The notes: a model not told the origin generated them from the sequence alone. 59,967 bases of DNA from Aneurinibacillus aneurinilyticus ATCC 12856 (GCF_000466385.1 NZ_KE952804.1:1-59967), one strand, 5' to 3'; numbered from the stretch's first letter, positions 35,874 through 44,565 are shown. Translations and numbers: made by a program.

Positions 35874-36000
35874 CTTCTTATCCAGAGCGGCAGAGGGACT
35901 GGCCCGATGAAGCCCGGCAACCCCTTGCATCTCACGCATGAGCGGAGGTGTATAAGGAAGGTGCCAAATCCTGCAGGAGCATATCCTGAGAGATGAGAAA
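35874..36000 (+). ncRNA. SAM-I (S-box) riboswitch
   Basis: The conserved core is complete: CTTATCCAGAG, then GGCAGAGGGACTGGCCC, then ATGAAGCCCGGCAACC, and AAGGTGCCAAATCCTGCAG before the P1 closing strand GAGATGAGAA. The closing strand can also pair with TTCTTATCTC of the terminator at 36011, giving the usual antiterminator switch. S-adenosylmethionine should turn transcription off. The only gene it controls is the unknown one at 36126. Confidence 0.95.
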
Positions 36001-36010
36001 ACGTTTATGT

Positions 36011-36055
36011 ATAACGCCTTCTTATCTCTCGTGAGGTAAGGGGGCGTTATTTTTT
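36011..36055 (+). terminator. Riboswitch-controlled terminator
   Basis: ATAACGCC-TTCTTATCTC pairs with GAGGTAAG-GGGCGTTAT, followed by TTTTT. It is the expression platform of the SAM-I riboswitch. Confidence 0.9.
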
Positions 36056-36125
36056 GTTTCCTGAAAGCGAAAATTCCCCCTGCCAGCCGATTTTGTATAT
36101 TTATTTCGGGAGGGAGAGCAAGATC

Positions 36126-36485
36126 ATGGAAGCAGGCACGGTGGCAAACAGAAAGGGACTTGAATACGAATGGGATGGCACGATATATGAAAAAGAAGTG
36201 GAGTGGATTTGTCTAGCACAGGAGGGAGAGGGTGAATTATTATTGAACGGCTATATCCCGTGTAATTTTTCCTATACGTTACGAGGAACAGAAGAAAGCA
36301 GCAGGCGCTTGCAAGTATACGAGTGTGTAAATCCACTACGAAATCCTGCTCTTTCCTATCGATATATCGTGAGGGGAGCGACCATTCAGATGAGTATTTT
36401 CATTCTTGATTTGCCGACTTTGCTGCATTTTTTCTATTATAGTAGTGAGAAAGCTTTGCATGACTATGCTCAAAGCGTAGTGTAA
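36126..36485 (+). CDS. Hypothetical protein under SAM-I riboswitch control
   Basis: 119 residues, starting MEAGTVANRKGLEYEWDG after GGGAGGGAGAGC. It is mixed alpha/beta with YECVNPLRNPALSYRYIVRG in the middle and a hydrophobic C-terminal stretch (MSIFILDLPTLLHFFYY), no signal peptide and two Cys. I do not recognise it. It is the sole gene between the riboswitch and the terminator at 36516, so its expression should rise when S-adenosylmethionine is low, linking it to methionine or sulfur metabolism. Confidence 0.7.
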   Translation: MEAGTVANRKGLEYEWDGTIYEKEVEWICLAQEGEGELLLNGYIPCNFSYTLRGTEESSRRLQVYECVNPLRNPALSYRYIVRGATIQMSIFILDLPTLLHFFYYSSEKALHDYAQSVV

Positions 36486-36515
36486 TCGGTACGTATGCTG
36501 CTATTTGATAGTATA

Positions 36516-36546
36516 CCCCCTGCCATGACTAGGCAGGGGGCATTTT
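36516..36546 (+). terminator. Terminator of the riboswitch-controlled gene
   Basis: Perfect 9-bp stem CCCCCTGCC/GGCAGGGGG, seven-base loop, then CATTTTG. Confidence 0.75.
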
Positions 36547-36547
36547 G

Positions 36548-37063
36548 TTAGGAGCGATTATTTATAGAATATAGGTAAAAAACGTAGTCGGTTGAAGTTC
36601 CGGAGTGGCCTAATTGCTGCAGCATAGCGGTAATATTTCCTCGATGATATGTACCGTGGTTTACAACATGCTGTATAATATCCGAATAACGGGCCATAAG
36701 TGTTCCGAAGTGAGGATGATCGTAAGAAGCGACAGCACCCAAATCTTGTTGATGACGGAAAAACGTCTGGTAACGGGAGGATAAATCGAAGAACAGCTGC
36801 TCCATTTCCCCGATGCTATTATCCTTCAGCTTTTCTGGCAAAGACGCTGCCGATATGCGTATTTCTTCAAAGCTATCACCGGATATGGCGCCCAGCCAAA
36901 TCGTATCTACGACAAACATGTGAACGAGCGCATCATGTATAGAAGGAAAAACGCTTGTGATTTCCGCACGACACGTTTCCTCCGGTAATTCCTTCAGATG
37001 CTGCAATACTTTGTCATTTGCCCATACATGATAATCGTATAATTGCAATGTGTTGTGTTTCAT
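36548..37063 (-). CDS. DinB/YfiT-like four-helix metalloenzyme
   Basis: 171 residues of the DinB superfamily. The three metal-binding His are visible: one in IHDALVHMFVVDTIW near 47 and two in HVVNHGTYHRGNI near 138. Family members are thiol-dependent transferases (for example bacillithiol S-transferase) or of unknown role. Start MKHNTLQLYDY follows AGGAGAGA; 13 upstream codons are open without a site. It lies downstream of the WYL regulator on the same strand. Confidence 0.8.
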   Translation of the reverse strand: MKHNTLQLYDYHVWANDKVLQHLKELPEETCRAEITSVFPSIHDALVHMFVVDTIWLGAISGDSFEEIRISAASLPEKLKDNSIGEMEQLFFDLSSRYQTFFRHQQDLGAVASYDHPHFGTLMARYSDIIQHVVNHGTYHRGNITAMLQQLGHSGTSTDYVFYLYSINNRS

Positions 37064-37136
37064 CCAGAATCTCTCCTCGTATAATCGGTATAAGCGTATC
37101 ATAACGGGACTTAGCTGACAGTTGCGGTCAGTGAAA

Positions 37137-38108
37137 TCAGAACGTTTGATAATAATTCAGCAATTCTGAAGTAAGGGCTATCATTTTTTCCTTTAGGACA
37201 AGGGGCTCCAGTACTTGAATCGATTTTCCGTATGAAAGAAGAAGATACGGCACATAAGACAGGATGGCTTGTTCATCGAGTTTGAAATGTGCTTCATCCA
37301 TTGAACGTTCTACAAGGCCGTGACCTAATAGCCAATGCTCGCACATATCAGCAATTGCCCGCTGCTTTCCACGAATACGGAGGGAGGTTAATTGCTCCCT
37401 ATTACCTGTATCAGATAGAATGCCTTTGAGAAAGAACTGACGGGCAGAAAATTCCAACGGTCGTTGAAATAGGGCTGCTGTATGGGACAAAGAACGGATA
37501 CGATCCGCACGAAAGCTTCGGATCTCACGGCGGAGGTGGCAATAGGCGACCGTATACCATTTGTCTTTCCAATAAACGAGTCCGTAAGGATCGATGTGAC
37601 GTACCGTAGAAGGCACCTCTCTTCCTTTATGGTACTCGATGAAGAGGGTACAGCCATTTGCTACAGATATCTCTAGTTCTTGTAGCACTGTTTTTAATGA
37701 AACATCAGATGGTGGAATAATAACATCGAATCCCTGTATATGACGATTGATTTCAGCTAATTGGTTTTGATTTGTATACATTTTCAACTTAGTAATTGCT
37801 TTATGTAAGGCATCACCGAAAGGATAGCCCGCTTCCTGTGCAAATATTGCTGCATGCATAAGCGCTTTTTGCTCTTCCAAATTAAAAGTGAGAGGAGCTT
37901 CCGTAAATTGATGAAGCAGGCTGTAGCCACCGTTATGACCTGAGTCGGAGATGATAGGAACCCCGCTAGCGCATAGTGCGTCAATATATCGGTAAACAGT
38001 TCGAATGCTAATCTCTAATTCCTCTGCCAATTGCTTGGCGGTTATTCGTTTTCTTGTCTTCAGTAGCCATAGAATAGAGAGCATATTGTCAGCTTTAGAC
38101 ATTATCAT
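37137..38108 (-). CDS. WYL-domain transcriptional regulator (YafY-like)
   Basis: 323 residues: an N-terminal winged HTH of DeoR/HTH_11 type (ITAKQLAEELEISIRTVYRYIDAL near 18-41, the core being LEISIRTVYRY) and a WYL domain with GLVYWKDKWYTVAYCHLRRE in the middle, followed by the WCX extension. WYL domains bind single-stranded nucleic acid or nucleotides. It likely controls the neighbouring DinB-like gene. ATG 38108 and ATG 38102 are both near AAAGGAA; either may be the start. Confidence 0.85.
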   Translation of the reverse strand: MIMSKADNMLSILWLLKTRKRITAKQLAEELEISIRTVYRYIDALCASGVPIISDSGHNGGYSLLHQFTEAPLTFNLEEQKALMHAAIFAQEAGYPFGDALHKAITKLKMYTNQNQLAEINRHIQGFDVIIPPSDVSLKTVLQELEISVANGCTLFIEYHKGREVPSTVRHIDPYGLVYWKDKWYTVAYCHLRREIRSFRADRIRSLSHTAALFQRPLEFSARQFFLKGILSDTGNREQLTSLRIRGKQRAIADMCEHWLLGHGLVERSMDEAHFKLDEQAILSYVPYLLLSYGKSIQVLEPLVLKEKMIALTSELLNYYQTF

Positions 38109-38407
38109 GATGTTCCTTTCGTATTATCGTTTTATATTTTATTGTCAATAGACCAAATATTCAATCCCTTCTGCTCGCTTATAGGCTTTTTCGTATTATG
38201 CTTTGATAAATGGGCTCTTTTTCGCAGAGCGGAGTAGGAAAGAAAAAGAGGTTTAGAAGGTGGGGAAAATTGTTATACTCTCTACCTTCAACTATACATG
38301 GTGAAATTTCATCAAATATTCCCTAACATAGTATAATATAACTTTATATCTTTGATTGCTAGGTTGAACCATAATATGTCTATAGGTTGATAAAGGAGAT
38401 TTTTTAC

Positions 38408-39589
38408 ATGAAAAGAAGGGGAAGACCGGATTTCTTGCTTTTGTTTTTGACCTTTGGGCTATTAGGATTTGGTATGGTTATGGTTTATAGCGCAAGTTCG
38501 ATTGAAGCTATTAATGCACATAACGATGCTGCATATTATGCAAAAAAGCATATGGCACGCATATTGCTTGGTGTTTTTGTTATGCTTGTGACTATGAATA
38601 TCCCATTTACATTTTATAAAAAACATTTCTTTCATATTCTTTCTTTTGCCTATTTTTTGCTTGTTATTGTATTAATTCCGGGGATAGGAGCGAAGAGGAA
38701 TGGAGCAAGAAGCTGGCTTGATTTTGGACCTTTGCAAATTCAACCTGCAGAGTTTGCAAAAATTGCCCTTATTATTTATTTGGCAGGCATTATTGCAAAG
38801 AAAGGGAAAGCGTTCTGGGAATTAAAAACAGGGTTTATTCCTGCGGTTGTAGTGGTCGTTCTGTTTTTCCTTACAATTGCGATTCAACCCGATTTTGGTT
38901 CAGCAGCCATACTCGCGCTTACTGCAGGTGTTGTCATTTATGTTGGTGGAGCACGTCTGAAATATCTTTTGGTATTGAGTATGCCTTTACTTGTATTTAG
39001 TGTGATTTACACACTTTCATCGCAATATCGTTTGCAGCGTATACTGGTTTTTTTAGACCCCTGGAATGATGGGATGGGGGGGCTTCATTGGGGATACCAG
39101 CTTACCCAGTCTTTTAGTGCGCTGGCGCACGGAGGACTTACCGGAACTGGGCTTGGAAAGAGTATAGAAAAATATTTGTATCTTCCTGAAGTTCATACTG
39201 ATTTTATTTTTGCTATTGTTGGAGAAGAATTCGGCTTTATAGGTGTCTTGTGCTTTATTTTTACCTTCCTGTGTTTACTTTGGAGAATGCTTGTTATAGG
39301 TATCCATTCAGACGATTTGTTTTCAAAGCTGGTTGGATGCGGTGTCGCCAGCATGATTTTTATTCAAGCCTTTATTAACATTGGAGGGGTAACAGGTGCG
39401 ATCCCCCTTACAGGTGTTCCGCTTCCCTTTATTAGTTACGGCGGTTCATCATTATTGGTCACGTTAATCGGTATAGGAGTTACATTAAGTATTTCACGGG
39501 AAATTGATAGAAAGAGGATACAGGAGGCTCTTAATAAAATCAAAGAGCAGAAGCGTATGAGTATGCAGAAGATGAACAATGTTCGTTAA
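38408..39589 (+). CDS. ftsW: FtsW/RodA/SpoVE-family SEDS glycosyltransferase
   Basis: About 393 residues with ten membrane segments. The SEDS signature is complete near the C terminus: INIGGVTGAIPLTGVPLPF and ISYGGSSLL; the extracellular Asp of the catalytic loop region lies in KRNGARSWLDFGPLQIQPAE near 95-115. It polymerises peptidoglycan glycan strands with a class B PBP. Lacking neighbouring division genes, it may be FtsW, SpoVE or a paralogue. ATG 38408 follows AAAGGAG. A TATAAT at about 38334-38339 is the best promoter candidate in the 299-bp gap upstream, which otherwise shows nothing. Confidence 0.88.
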   Translation: MKRRGRPDFLLLFLTFGLLGFGMVMVYSASSIEAINAHNDAAYYAKKHMARILLGVFVMLVTMNIPFTFYKKHFFHILSFAYFLLVIVLIPGIGAKRNGARSWLDFGPLQIQPAEFAKIALIIYLAGIIAKKGKAFWELKTGFIPAVVVVVLFFLTIAIQPDFGSAAILALTAGVVIYVGGARLKYLLVLSMPLLVFSVIYTLSSQYRLQRILVFLDPWNDGMGGLHWGYQLTQSFSALAHGGLTGTGLGKSIEKYLYLPEVHTDFIFAIVGEEFGFIGVLCFIFTFLCLLWRMLVIGIHSDDLFSKLVGCGVASMIFIQAFINIGGVTGAIPLTGVPLPFISYGGSSLLVTLIGIGVTLSISREIDRKRIQEALNKIKEQKRMSMQKMNNVR

Positions 39590-39612
39590 TCAATAGTGTA
39601 GGGCAAGATGAA

Positions 39613-39654
39613 AAAGAACCATTAACCGGAGTGTACGGTAATGGTTCTTTTTTT
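39613..39654 (+). terminator. Terminator of the ftsW-like gene
   Basis: Stem AAAGAACCATTAACCG / CGGTAATGGTTCTTT with a short loop and a run of seven T. Confidence 0.9.
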
Positions 39655-39830
39655 CAACGGCTCATTGAGTTGCCAATGATTCCGCAACGGCAAAAAGATA
39701 GTAAGCAAGACCAGCCTGTTGTGATTCCAGCATATTGCGATGAAAGTCATCCTGTAGGAAAAAACAGGTTGTGCGACAAAATCCATTGCACTTGTGGGAT
39801 GTTTTGAGTTTTCCGTACTATCACTATATG
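39655..39830. other. Gap between ftsW-like and SDR-hydrolase genes
   Basis: On the minus strand an open frame without a start codon reads SHKCNGFCRTTCFFLQDDFH and continues to AESLATQ-stop at about 39662. It has protein-like composition but no initiator before its Met and no ribosome binding site; it may be a gene remnant. No other feature seen. Confidence 0.25.
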
Positions 39831-41690
39831 TTATAGCCTATTCAGCAATTGTGCTGTTTCCTGCGGGTAAGACATAGGGAAATGATGTGCATAAGGAACA
39901 AGTTGTAAATGGCTAAAGCAATGAAAAGGTTCTGGCAATGTGTAGGCCTTGTCCTTTGTTCCCCAAATAATAGTTGTGTTTATATTAGAAAAATCCACCG
40001 GTGATATCGATGGTAATCGATAATGCAATGCCTGCAATACCCGGGCATTCGCCGCCGCGATGCGCGGGGAGGATAAATTTCGGACAATGGTTTCCACGTA
40101 TTTTTCTGGAATTTCGCTGGCTTCTGAAAATACTCCTTCCCGCAGCATCATGTTAGTTAATGCTTTAGGAGTGAGCCGTTTGAGCAGAAATTTGGAAAGC
40201 TTAGTAGAAGCGCTTAGCCAGTGTTGCAGGCCCAGACTTTGTGGACGATGTAGTACAGGTTGAAGCAAAAACAATTGCTCGATGTGAGACTGCGCCATCT
40301 GTGCTGCTTTAGCGGCGATAATAGCACCGAAAGAGTGACCGATTAGCCTAATACGCCCAGGAGCAGTAGCTATAATTTGGTGTAAGGCATCGATATAAGC
40401 ATCAGGCACATCATTATGCCCCAGGAAAGGTGAGCGACCGAAACCGGGAAGATCGAGTAGCCATACCGGGCTACCGGTACGCTCATGCAGATGCTGGGCG
40501 AGCGGCACAAAATCGTCCGCACTGCTAAGCAGACCGTGTATGATAACCCAAGGTATTCCATCCCCTTTCCGAACCAAGGCGGCCATGTCTCCTTTGCGTT
40601 CCCTCGTAAAATTGACAGGGGATATGTAATTGGGATGTGTGAAGCGATAATCTAGATCAGCTATAACCATCGGTATGACGTCCCTAACATTTATGTCAGC
40701 ACTTCCCATTTCTCTGAGCACTCGTTTGGTCTCAGCGGTTTGGAACGAACGGTTCGTGATGAATGACATTGATTCGGCAGGGATGCCGGCTAGATGGCCA
40801 AATCCCGCTTTCATAAATGAGCGTAATAAGGGCATGGGAGCTGATAACCGGGGCGATGAAAGATGCAGTTCATTCGAGATGGTGGTTAGCAGCTCATGCA
40901 TATCTGGCCCGGAAGCCTTATCCTCGAGTATAGTATATGTGTTACTGCTCGGCTCGACTTTACGGGCCAGATGAATGATCATACGGGCGAGGTCGTCATT
41001 TGCGACGAATGGAATCCAATGGGACCGGCCTCCAGGTACTACCGGCATGAGTCGCCGACGAACAGCATTGACAAGAATACCGATTCCCCCAGTTTGTTCT
41101 GTCACCCCTGCGGGCTTGGCACCGATGACAGTACCTGGATTGACAACAGATAGCGGATAACCAAGACGTTTTGCCTGTTGGCGGATATAAAGGTCGGCCA
41201 GGAATTTCATTCGTTCATATGCCCCTTCCCCTTTCATAAAGCCTTCTAGTTCGAACACGTCCGCTTCCATGTCGATGTTACCTTCATGAAACGGACTCAT
41301 AAAGCCGACAACATGAATGAAGTGATGCAGACCGCGTGTATGATGAATACGCCTAGCCAATTCAGTGATATGGTACGCGCCATCCAAAAACGTCTGTTTT
41401 GCTGCTCCTTCTTCGAGCGTTACACTCATCGGTCCACCTGCGTGAATAACAATGTCTGCTTCAAGCGCACGATTAAGATCAGCGTCACACATACCCAACT
41501 CGGGTTTCGCTAAATTGCCTTTTAACAAACAAATACGTTCGTCTTGTTCTAGACCGAGCTCGTTTAGCATCGCAGTGGCTCTCTTTAGTGAACGAACAAG
41601 TAGCAGCAGTTTCTCTTCTCCAGCCGTAAGTTGCTTCAATATTTCCTTACCGATAAATCCGGTGCTTCCCGTAATGAAGATGACACTCAT
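39831..41690 (-). CDS. Fused SDR reductase and alpha/beta hydrolase
   Basis: 619 residues. The N-terminal 355 form an extended short-chain dehydrogenase: TGSTGFIGKEILKQL at the start binds NAD(P), and YERMK near 158 is the YxxxK active site. This half resembles male-sterility/thioester-reductase-type enzymes. Residues 370-619 form an alpha/beta hydrolase: HGLLSSADDF oxyanion region, nucleophile GHSFG near 452, Asp in GTKDKAY and His in AHHFP near 607. The fusion suggests hydrolysis and reduction of an acyl substrate in sequence, product unknown. AAGGGGG precedes the ATG. A repressor operator at 41711 sits before it. Confidence 0.85.
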   Translation of the reverse strand: MSVIFITGSTGFIGKEILKQLTAGEEKLLLLVRSLKRATAMLNELGLEQDERICLLKGNLAKPELGMCDADLNRALEADIVIHAGGPMSVTLEEGAAKQTFLDGAYHITELARRIHHTRGLHHFIHVVGFMSPFHEGNIDMEADVFELEGFMKGEGAYERMKFLADLYIRQQAKRLGYPLSVVNPGTVIGAKPAGVTEQTGGIGILVNAVRRRLMPVVPGGRSHWIPFVANDDLARMIIHLARKVEPSSNTYTILEDKASGPDMHELLTTISNELHLSSPRLSAPMPLLRSFMKAGFGHLAGIPAESMSFITNRSFQTAETKRVLREMGSADINVRDVIPMVIADLDYRFTHPNYISPVNFTRERKGDMAALVRKGDGIPWVIIHGLLSSADDFVPLAQHLHERTGSPVWLLDLPGFGRSPFLGHNDVPDAYIDALHQIIATAPGRIRLIGHSFGAIIAAKAAQMAQSHIEQLFLLQPVLHRPQSLGLQHWLSASTKLSKFLLKRLTPKALTNMMLREGVFSEASEIPEKYVETIVRNLSSPRIAAANARVLQALHYRLPSISPVDFSNINTTIIWGTKDKAYTLPEPFHCFSHLQLVPYAHHFPMSYPQETAQLLNRL

Positions 41691-41710
41691 ACATAATCCC
41701 CCTTACTATA

Positions 41711-41730
41711 ATTAGTACTAATTAGTTCTA
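41711..41730. promoter_or_regulatory. Probable TetR operator before the SDR-hydrolase gene
   Basis: ATTAGTACTAATTAGTTCTA contains the perfect palindrome TTAGTACTAA and a second half site. The arrangement ATTAGTACTA-NNN-GTTCTA recurs on the other strand at 42357-42376 before the tetR gene. Confidence 0.6.
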
Positions 41731-41756
41731 TTTTTAGTGAAAAAAATATGCTTCTG

Positions 41757-42353
41757 CTAGCGAAGCATATTAAAAAAGCTGTGTGCTGTTTCTATAATGA
41801 CAGATACGTCGTGCCTGGTTTCGGCAAGCATAAGTGCTCCTTCCATGGATGTGATAAATAGGGATGCTGCTTGTTCAGGTTGGATAGTAGTGCGGAACTC
41901 GTTTTTTTGGATTCCTTGCTCAAACAGTTTTGCGATCAGTGGTTGCAGTTCGATAAAGAAGCGAGAAATTCTCGATTTTACCTGCTCTGCATGCTCAGGA
42001 CACTGTATATACAGTGTAATAAACGGGCAGCCACCCTGGTAATTTCTCTCCGAAATGCCTTTGCAAAGTGAATCCAAAAATGCAAAAATGCGTTCTTCCA
42101 CAGTTTGCTCATTTTGACTCAAAAAATAGAATAGAGTGCCTTCATATTGCTTCACCCAATACTCCACAACTGCGAACAGCAAGTCATCCTTACTTTTAAA
42201 ATGGTAGTAAATATTTGACTTTGATACCTTGCTTTCTCGCATCACTTCATCCATGCTTGTATAAGTATAGCCGCCTATTAAAAATAATTGAGCCGCGACT
42301 TCGACAACATGACGGCGATTCGCTGGTTGAGACATTTTTTTCTTATTATTCAT
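41757..42353 (-). CDS. TetR-family repressor
   Basis: 198 residues. The HTH is AAQLFLIGGYTYTSMDEVM followed by KVSKSNIYYHFKSKDDLL (about 18-60). The C-terminal ligand domain belongs to the TetR_C subset seen in AcuR/LmrA-like proteins (ERNYQGGCPFITL near 98-110). It lies upstream of the SDR-hydrolase gene in the same direction and both share an operator motif, so it probably represses that gene and itself. No clear Shine-Dalgarno precedes the first ATG; ATG 42335 is an alternative. Confidence 0.88.
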   Translation of the reverse strand: MNNKKKMSQPANRRHVVEVAAQLFLIGGYTYTSMDEVMRESKVSKSNIYYHFKSKDDLLFAVVEYWVKQYEGTLFYFLSQNEQTVEERIFAFLDSLCKGISERNYQGGCPFITLYIQCPEHAEQVKSRISRFFIELQPLIAKLFEQGIQKNEFRTTIQPEQAASLFITSMEGALMLAETRHDVSVIIETAHSFFNMLR

Positions 42354-42356
42354 ATT

Positions 42357-42376
42357 TAGAACTGTATAGTACTAAT
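42357..42376. promoter_or_regulatory. Probable autoregulatory TetR operator
   Basis: On the minus strand ATTAGTACTATACAGTTCTA, matching the site at 41711-41730 in 17 of 20 positions with identical spacing. It lies directly before the tetR start codon. Confidence 0.6.
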
Positions 42377-42515
42377 GTTTAATAGTCAAGTATGTTTTTT
42401 GTAGTATCTCGTCAGTTTTTCTTTGTGTTATCCGGCGCGTACATCTTATTTCTTCCGATATATGGACGATCAACAGGCGTGGAAAGCTACATATTTAATG
42501 AGGGGAGATAAGCAT

Positions 42516-42716
42516 ATGAATAGGGTAGAAAAGGCAACTGAGTGTCCAAAATGCGGCTCTAATGAACTTGGAAAAGGCATGCATTCCGGTTATGCTTCTA
42601 TGGCACCGGCAGAGCGCTTTGGCCTAGGTTCAAAAATTATTTACATAATTTGTACCCATTGCGGCTTTATTGTTGAAGGGTATGTAGAACAGCCGAAGAG
42701 ATTTAAGAAGAGATAA
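42516..42716 (+). CDS. Small zinc-ribbon protein
   Basis: 66 residues with CPKCG near residue 10 and CTHCG near 48, the four Cys of a zinc ribbon; the loop between them holds SGYASMAPAERFGLGSKII. Function unknown; such proteins may bind nucleic acid or a partner protein. ATG 42516 follows GAGGGGAG by eight bases; the frame is open 31 codons further up without a site. It precedes the cold-shock gene on the same strand. Confidence 0.75.
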   Translation: MNRVEKATECPKCGSNELGKGMHSGYASMAPAERFGLGSKIIYIICTHCGFIVEGYVEQPKRFKKR

Positions 42717-42812
42717 CATGGATAGAGCAAACGGTAGTGAAAATATATTTGCAATCGATAAATGCACATGATATGATAAAAACATAATAAATTGGGTGCA
42801 GCAAGAACATAT

Positions 42813-42880
42813 AATTCGCATGTTATCAGGGATTATATTTTCAACACTACAATCCGTGATAATATGCGAATTTTTTATTT
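42813..42880 (+). terminator. Long inverted repeat upstream of the cold-shock gene
   Basis: Arms AATTCGCATGTTATCAGGGATT... (42813-42834, 20 of 22 paired) and 42851-42872 with a 16-base loop, followed by TTTTTATTTT. It may end the zinc-ribbon transcript. A TATAAT at 42810-42815 would start RNA inside the first arm, so a role in the cold-shock leader is an alternative. Confidence 0.55.
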
Positions 42881-42930
42881 TATACGGTTAAGAAAGCGCA
42901 TATTAGAGTAATTTTTTTGGAGGTCTATAC

Positions 42931-43131
42931 ATGACTACAGGTACAGTAAAATGGTTTAACTCAGAAAAAGGTTTCGGCTTCATCCAAGTTGAAGGTGGCG
43001 ACGATGTATTCGTTCATTTCAGCGCCATCACAGGTGAAGGCTTTAAAACATTGGAAGAAGGACAGCAGGTACAGTTTGATATTACTGAAGGCAACCGCGG
43101 ACCACAAGCTGCAAATGTTGTAAAGCTGTAA
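42931..43131 (+). CDS. cspD: Cold-shock protein, CspA/CspB family
   Basis: 66 residues, the standard single cold-shock domain. RNP1 KGFGFI near 14 and RNP2 VFVHF near 28 are intact. It binds single-stranded RNA and DNA as an RNA chaperone. TTTGGAGGTC precedes the ATG. Which Csp paralogue it is cannot be fixed; the start [19 protein letters not shown] fits CspB/CspD of bacilli. Confidence 0.95.
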   Translation: MTTGTVKWFNSEKGFGFIQVEGGDDVFVHFSAITGEGFKTLEEGQQVQFDITEGNRGPQAANVVKL

Positions 43132-43156
43132 GCTCGCTTACTATATAGGCATACAG

Positions 43157-43190
43157 AAAGTCAGAGGCATAAGGGCCTCTGACTTTTTTT
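43157..43190 (+). terminator. Terminator of the cold-shock gene
   Basis: Perfect 12-bp stem AAAGTCAGAGGC/GCCTCTGACTTT with a six-base loop and T-run. Confidence 0.9.
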
Positions 43191-43291
43191 GTTATGAGTT
43201 TTTGAGAAGGAACTCTAATAAATATGTTGAATGTAACATTTTAGTTGATGAACTATTGATTACATTTTATGTAAAGAAAGGGAGGAGAAAG

Positions 43292-43741
43292 ATGGCTGAA
43301 CATCACTTTCATTTGACCGCACAGTGGAAGGGAGGACGTCTTGGTGAGGGAAGGATTTCTGTTGGTAATCTTGTATCCGCCGTTTCAATTCCATTGGAAA
43401 TGAATGGTCCCGGTGTGGGGACGAATCCGGATGAGATGCTGGTAGGGGCAGCGGCGACGTGCTATTTAATAACATTAGCCGCTGTATTGGAGAACCGAGG
43501 CATTGTTCCGATAGACATTACATTAGAGTCCGAGGGAATCGTGACGGTCGAAGGAAATAGACCACGTTTCGATAAAATTATCCATCGTCCAGCTATTATG
43601 TTAGCCAATGATGTGCCAGAAGATCTGTTCCACAAAGTGGCTCTTCTTGCTGAGCGCGCCGAAAAAGCGTGTATGATCTCCAAAGCCATACATGGTAATG
43701 TAGAGGTCATGGTCGAGGCCAATGTGATAATGAATGCGTAA
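43292..43741 (+). CDS. OsmC/Ohr-family peroxidase-like protein
   Basis: 149 residues of the OsmC fold. The two redox Cys are in AAATCYLITLAAVLE near 52 and EKACMISKAI near 128. NPDEMLVGAAATCY is characteristic. It likely reduces organic hydroperoxides with a thiol partner. ATG 43292 follows GGGAGGAG; the longer open frame (from 43202) has no site. A terminator follows at 43771. Confidence 0.88.
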   Translation: MAEHHFHLTAQWKGGRLGEGRISVGNLVSAVSIPLEMNGPGVGTNPDEMLVGAAATCYLITLAAVLENRGIVPIDITLESEGIVTVEGNRPRFDKIIHRPAIMLANDVPEDLFHKVALLAERAEKACMISKAIHGNVEVMVEANVIMNA

Positions 43742-43770
43742 TTTTTTGTAAAGTTTGCTTGCTTTTTCAG

Positions 43771-43798
43771 GCAGCCGAATGATGTCGGCTGCTTTTTT
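43771..43798 (+). terminator. Terminator of the OsmC-like gene
   Basis: GCAGCCGA/TCGGCTGC perfect stem with six-base loop and TTTTTT. Confidence 0.88.
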
Positions 43799-43908
43799 CA
43801 TTTTCATTTATCCATAAAAGAGTGTAAATGTATCAAAGTTGCTTTTTATAGAAAGTACTGAATGTAAATAGAAGTATTAACTAAAAGGTACCGAAGGGGT
43901 TTAATAAG

Positions 43909-44565
43909 ATGGAAAAAAAGTCCTTTGCAGTAATCGGAATGGGGCGTTTCGGTTCCAGCTTGGCCGAGCAGCTTTATTCTTTAGGTTATGATGTCATGGC
44001 AATCGATGAGAATGCGGAACGTGTACAAAACAGCATTCAAATCGTCACCTATGCTGTACAGGCCGACTCGACTGACGAACAGGCACTGCGGGAGATTGGT
44101 ATTCGGAATTTTGATGTTGTCGTTGTAGCCATTGGCCTTGATATTCAGGCCAGCATTCTGACCACATTAATTCTAAAGGAAATGGGTGTGAAGCGGATCG
44201 TAGTGAAGGCGCAAAACGAACGACATGGACAGGTATTGTACAAAGTTGGAGCTGATCGGGTTGTGTTTCCCGAACGGGATATGGGTCTTCGTGTGGCACA
44301 TAATTTAATATCGCCCAATGTGCTCGACTTCATCGAGCTAGCGGAAGACTATAGCGTTGCCGAAGTGGCGATCTCTGAAAAAATGCATAACAAAAGCCTG
44401 ATTGAATTGGATGTACGGGCCAAATACGGTGTGAACGTCGTAGCCATTAAAAGCGGTCGCAGCTTTAATATTGCACCTGATCCGTCCGATGTCATTAAAG
44501 AAGGGGACATTTTAATCGTTATTGGTCAAAACAATGATCTGAAGCATTTTGAAGAAGAAGTGTAA
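43909..44565 (+). CDS. ktrC: Ktr/Trk potassium uptake regulatory subunit
   Basis: 218 residues: RCK_N Rossmann domain (FAVIGMGRFGSSLAEQLY near 5-22, acidic DE at 33-34 for nucleotide) and RCK_C domain (about 135-218). KtrA/KtrC bind ATP/ADP and cyclic di-AMP and gate the KtrB/KtrD channel; no channel gene is adjacent, as for orphan ktrC. The A versus C assignment is a guess. Shine-Dalgarno GAAGGGG is rather far (about ten bases) from the ATG. Confidence 0.9.
   Translation: MEKKSFAVIGMGRFGSSLAEQLYSLGYDVMAIDENAERVQNSIQIVTYAVQADSTDEQALREIGIRNFDVVVVAIGLDIQASILTTLILKEMGVKRIVVKAQNERHGQVLYKVGADRVVFPERDMGLRVAHNLISPNVLDFIELAEDYSVAEVAISEKMHNKSLIELDVRAKYGVNVVAIKSGRSFNIAPDPSDVIKEGDILIVIGQNNDLKHFEEEV

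Noticed and set aside
39662-39800. Minus-strand frame with three Cys (KCNGFCRTTC)
   Set aside because: No start codon before the internal Met and no ribosome binding site; kept only as a possible remnant.
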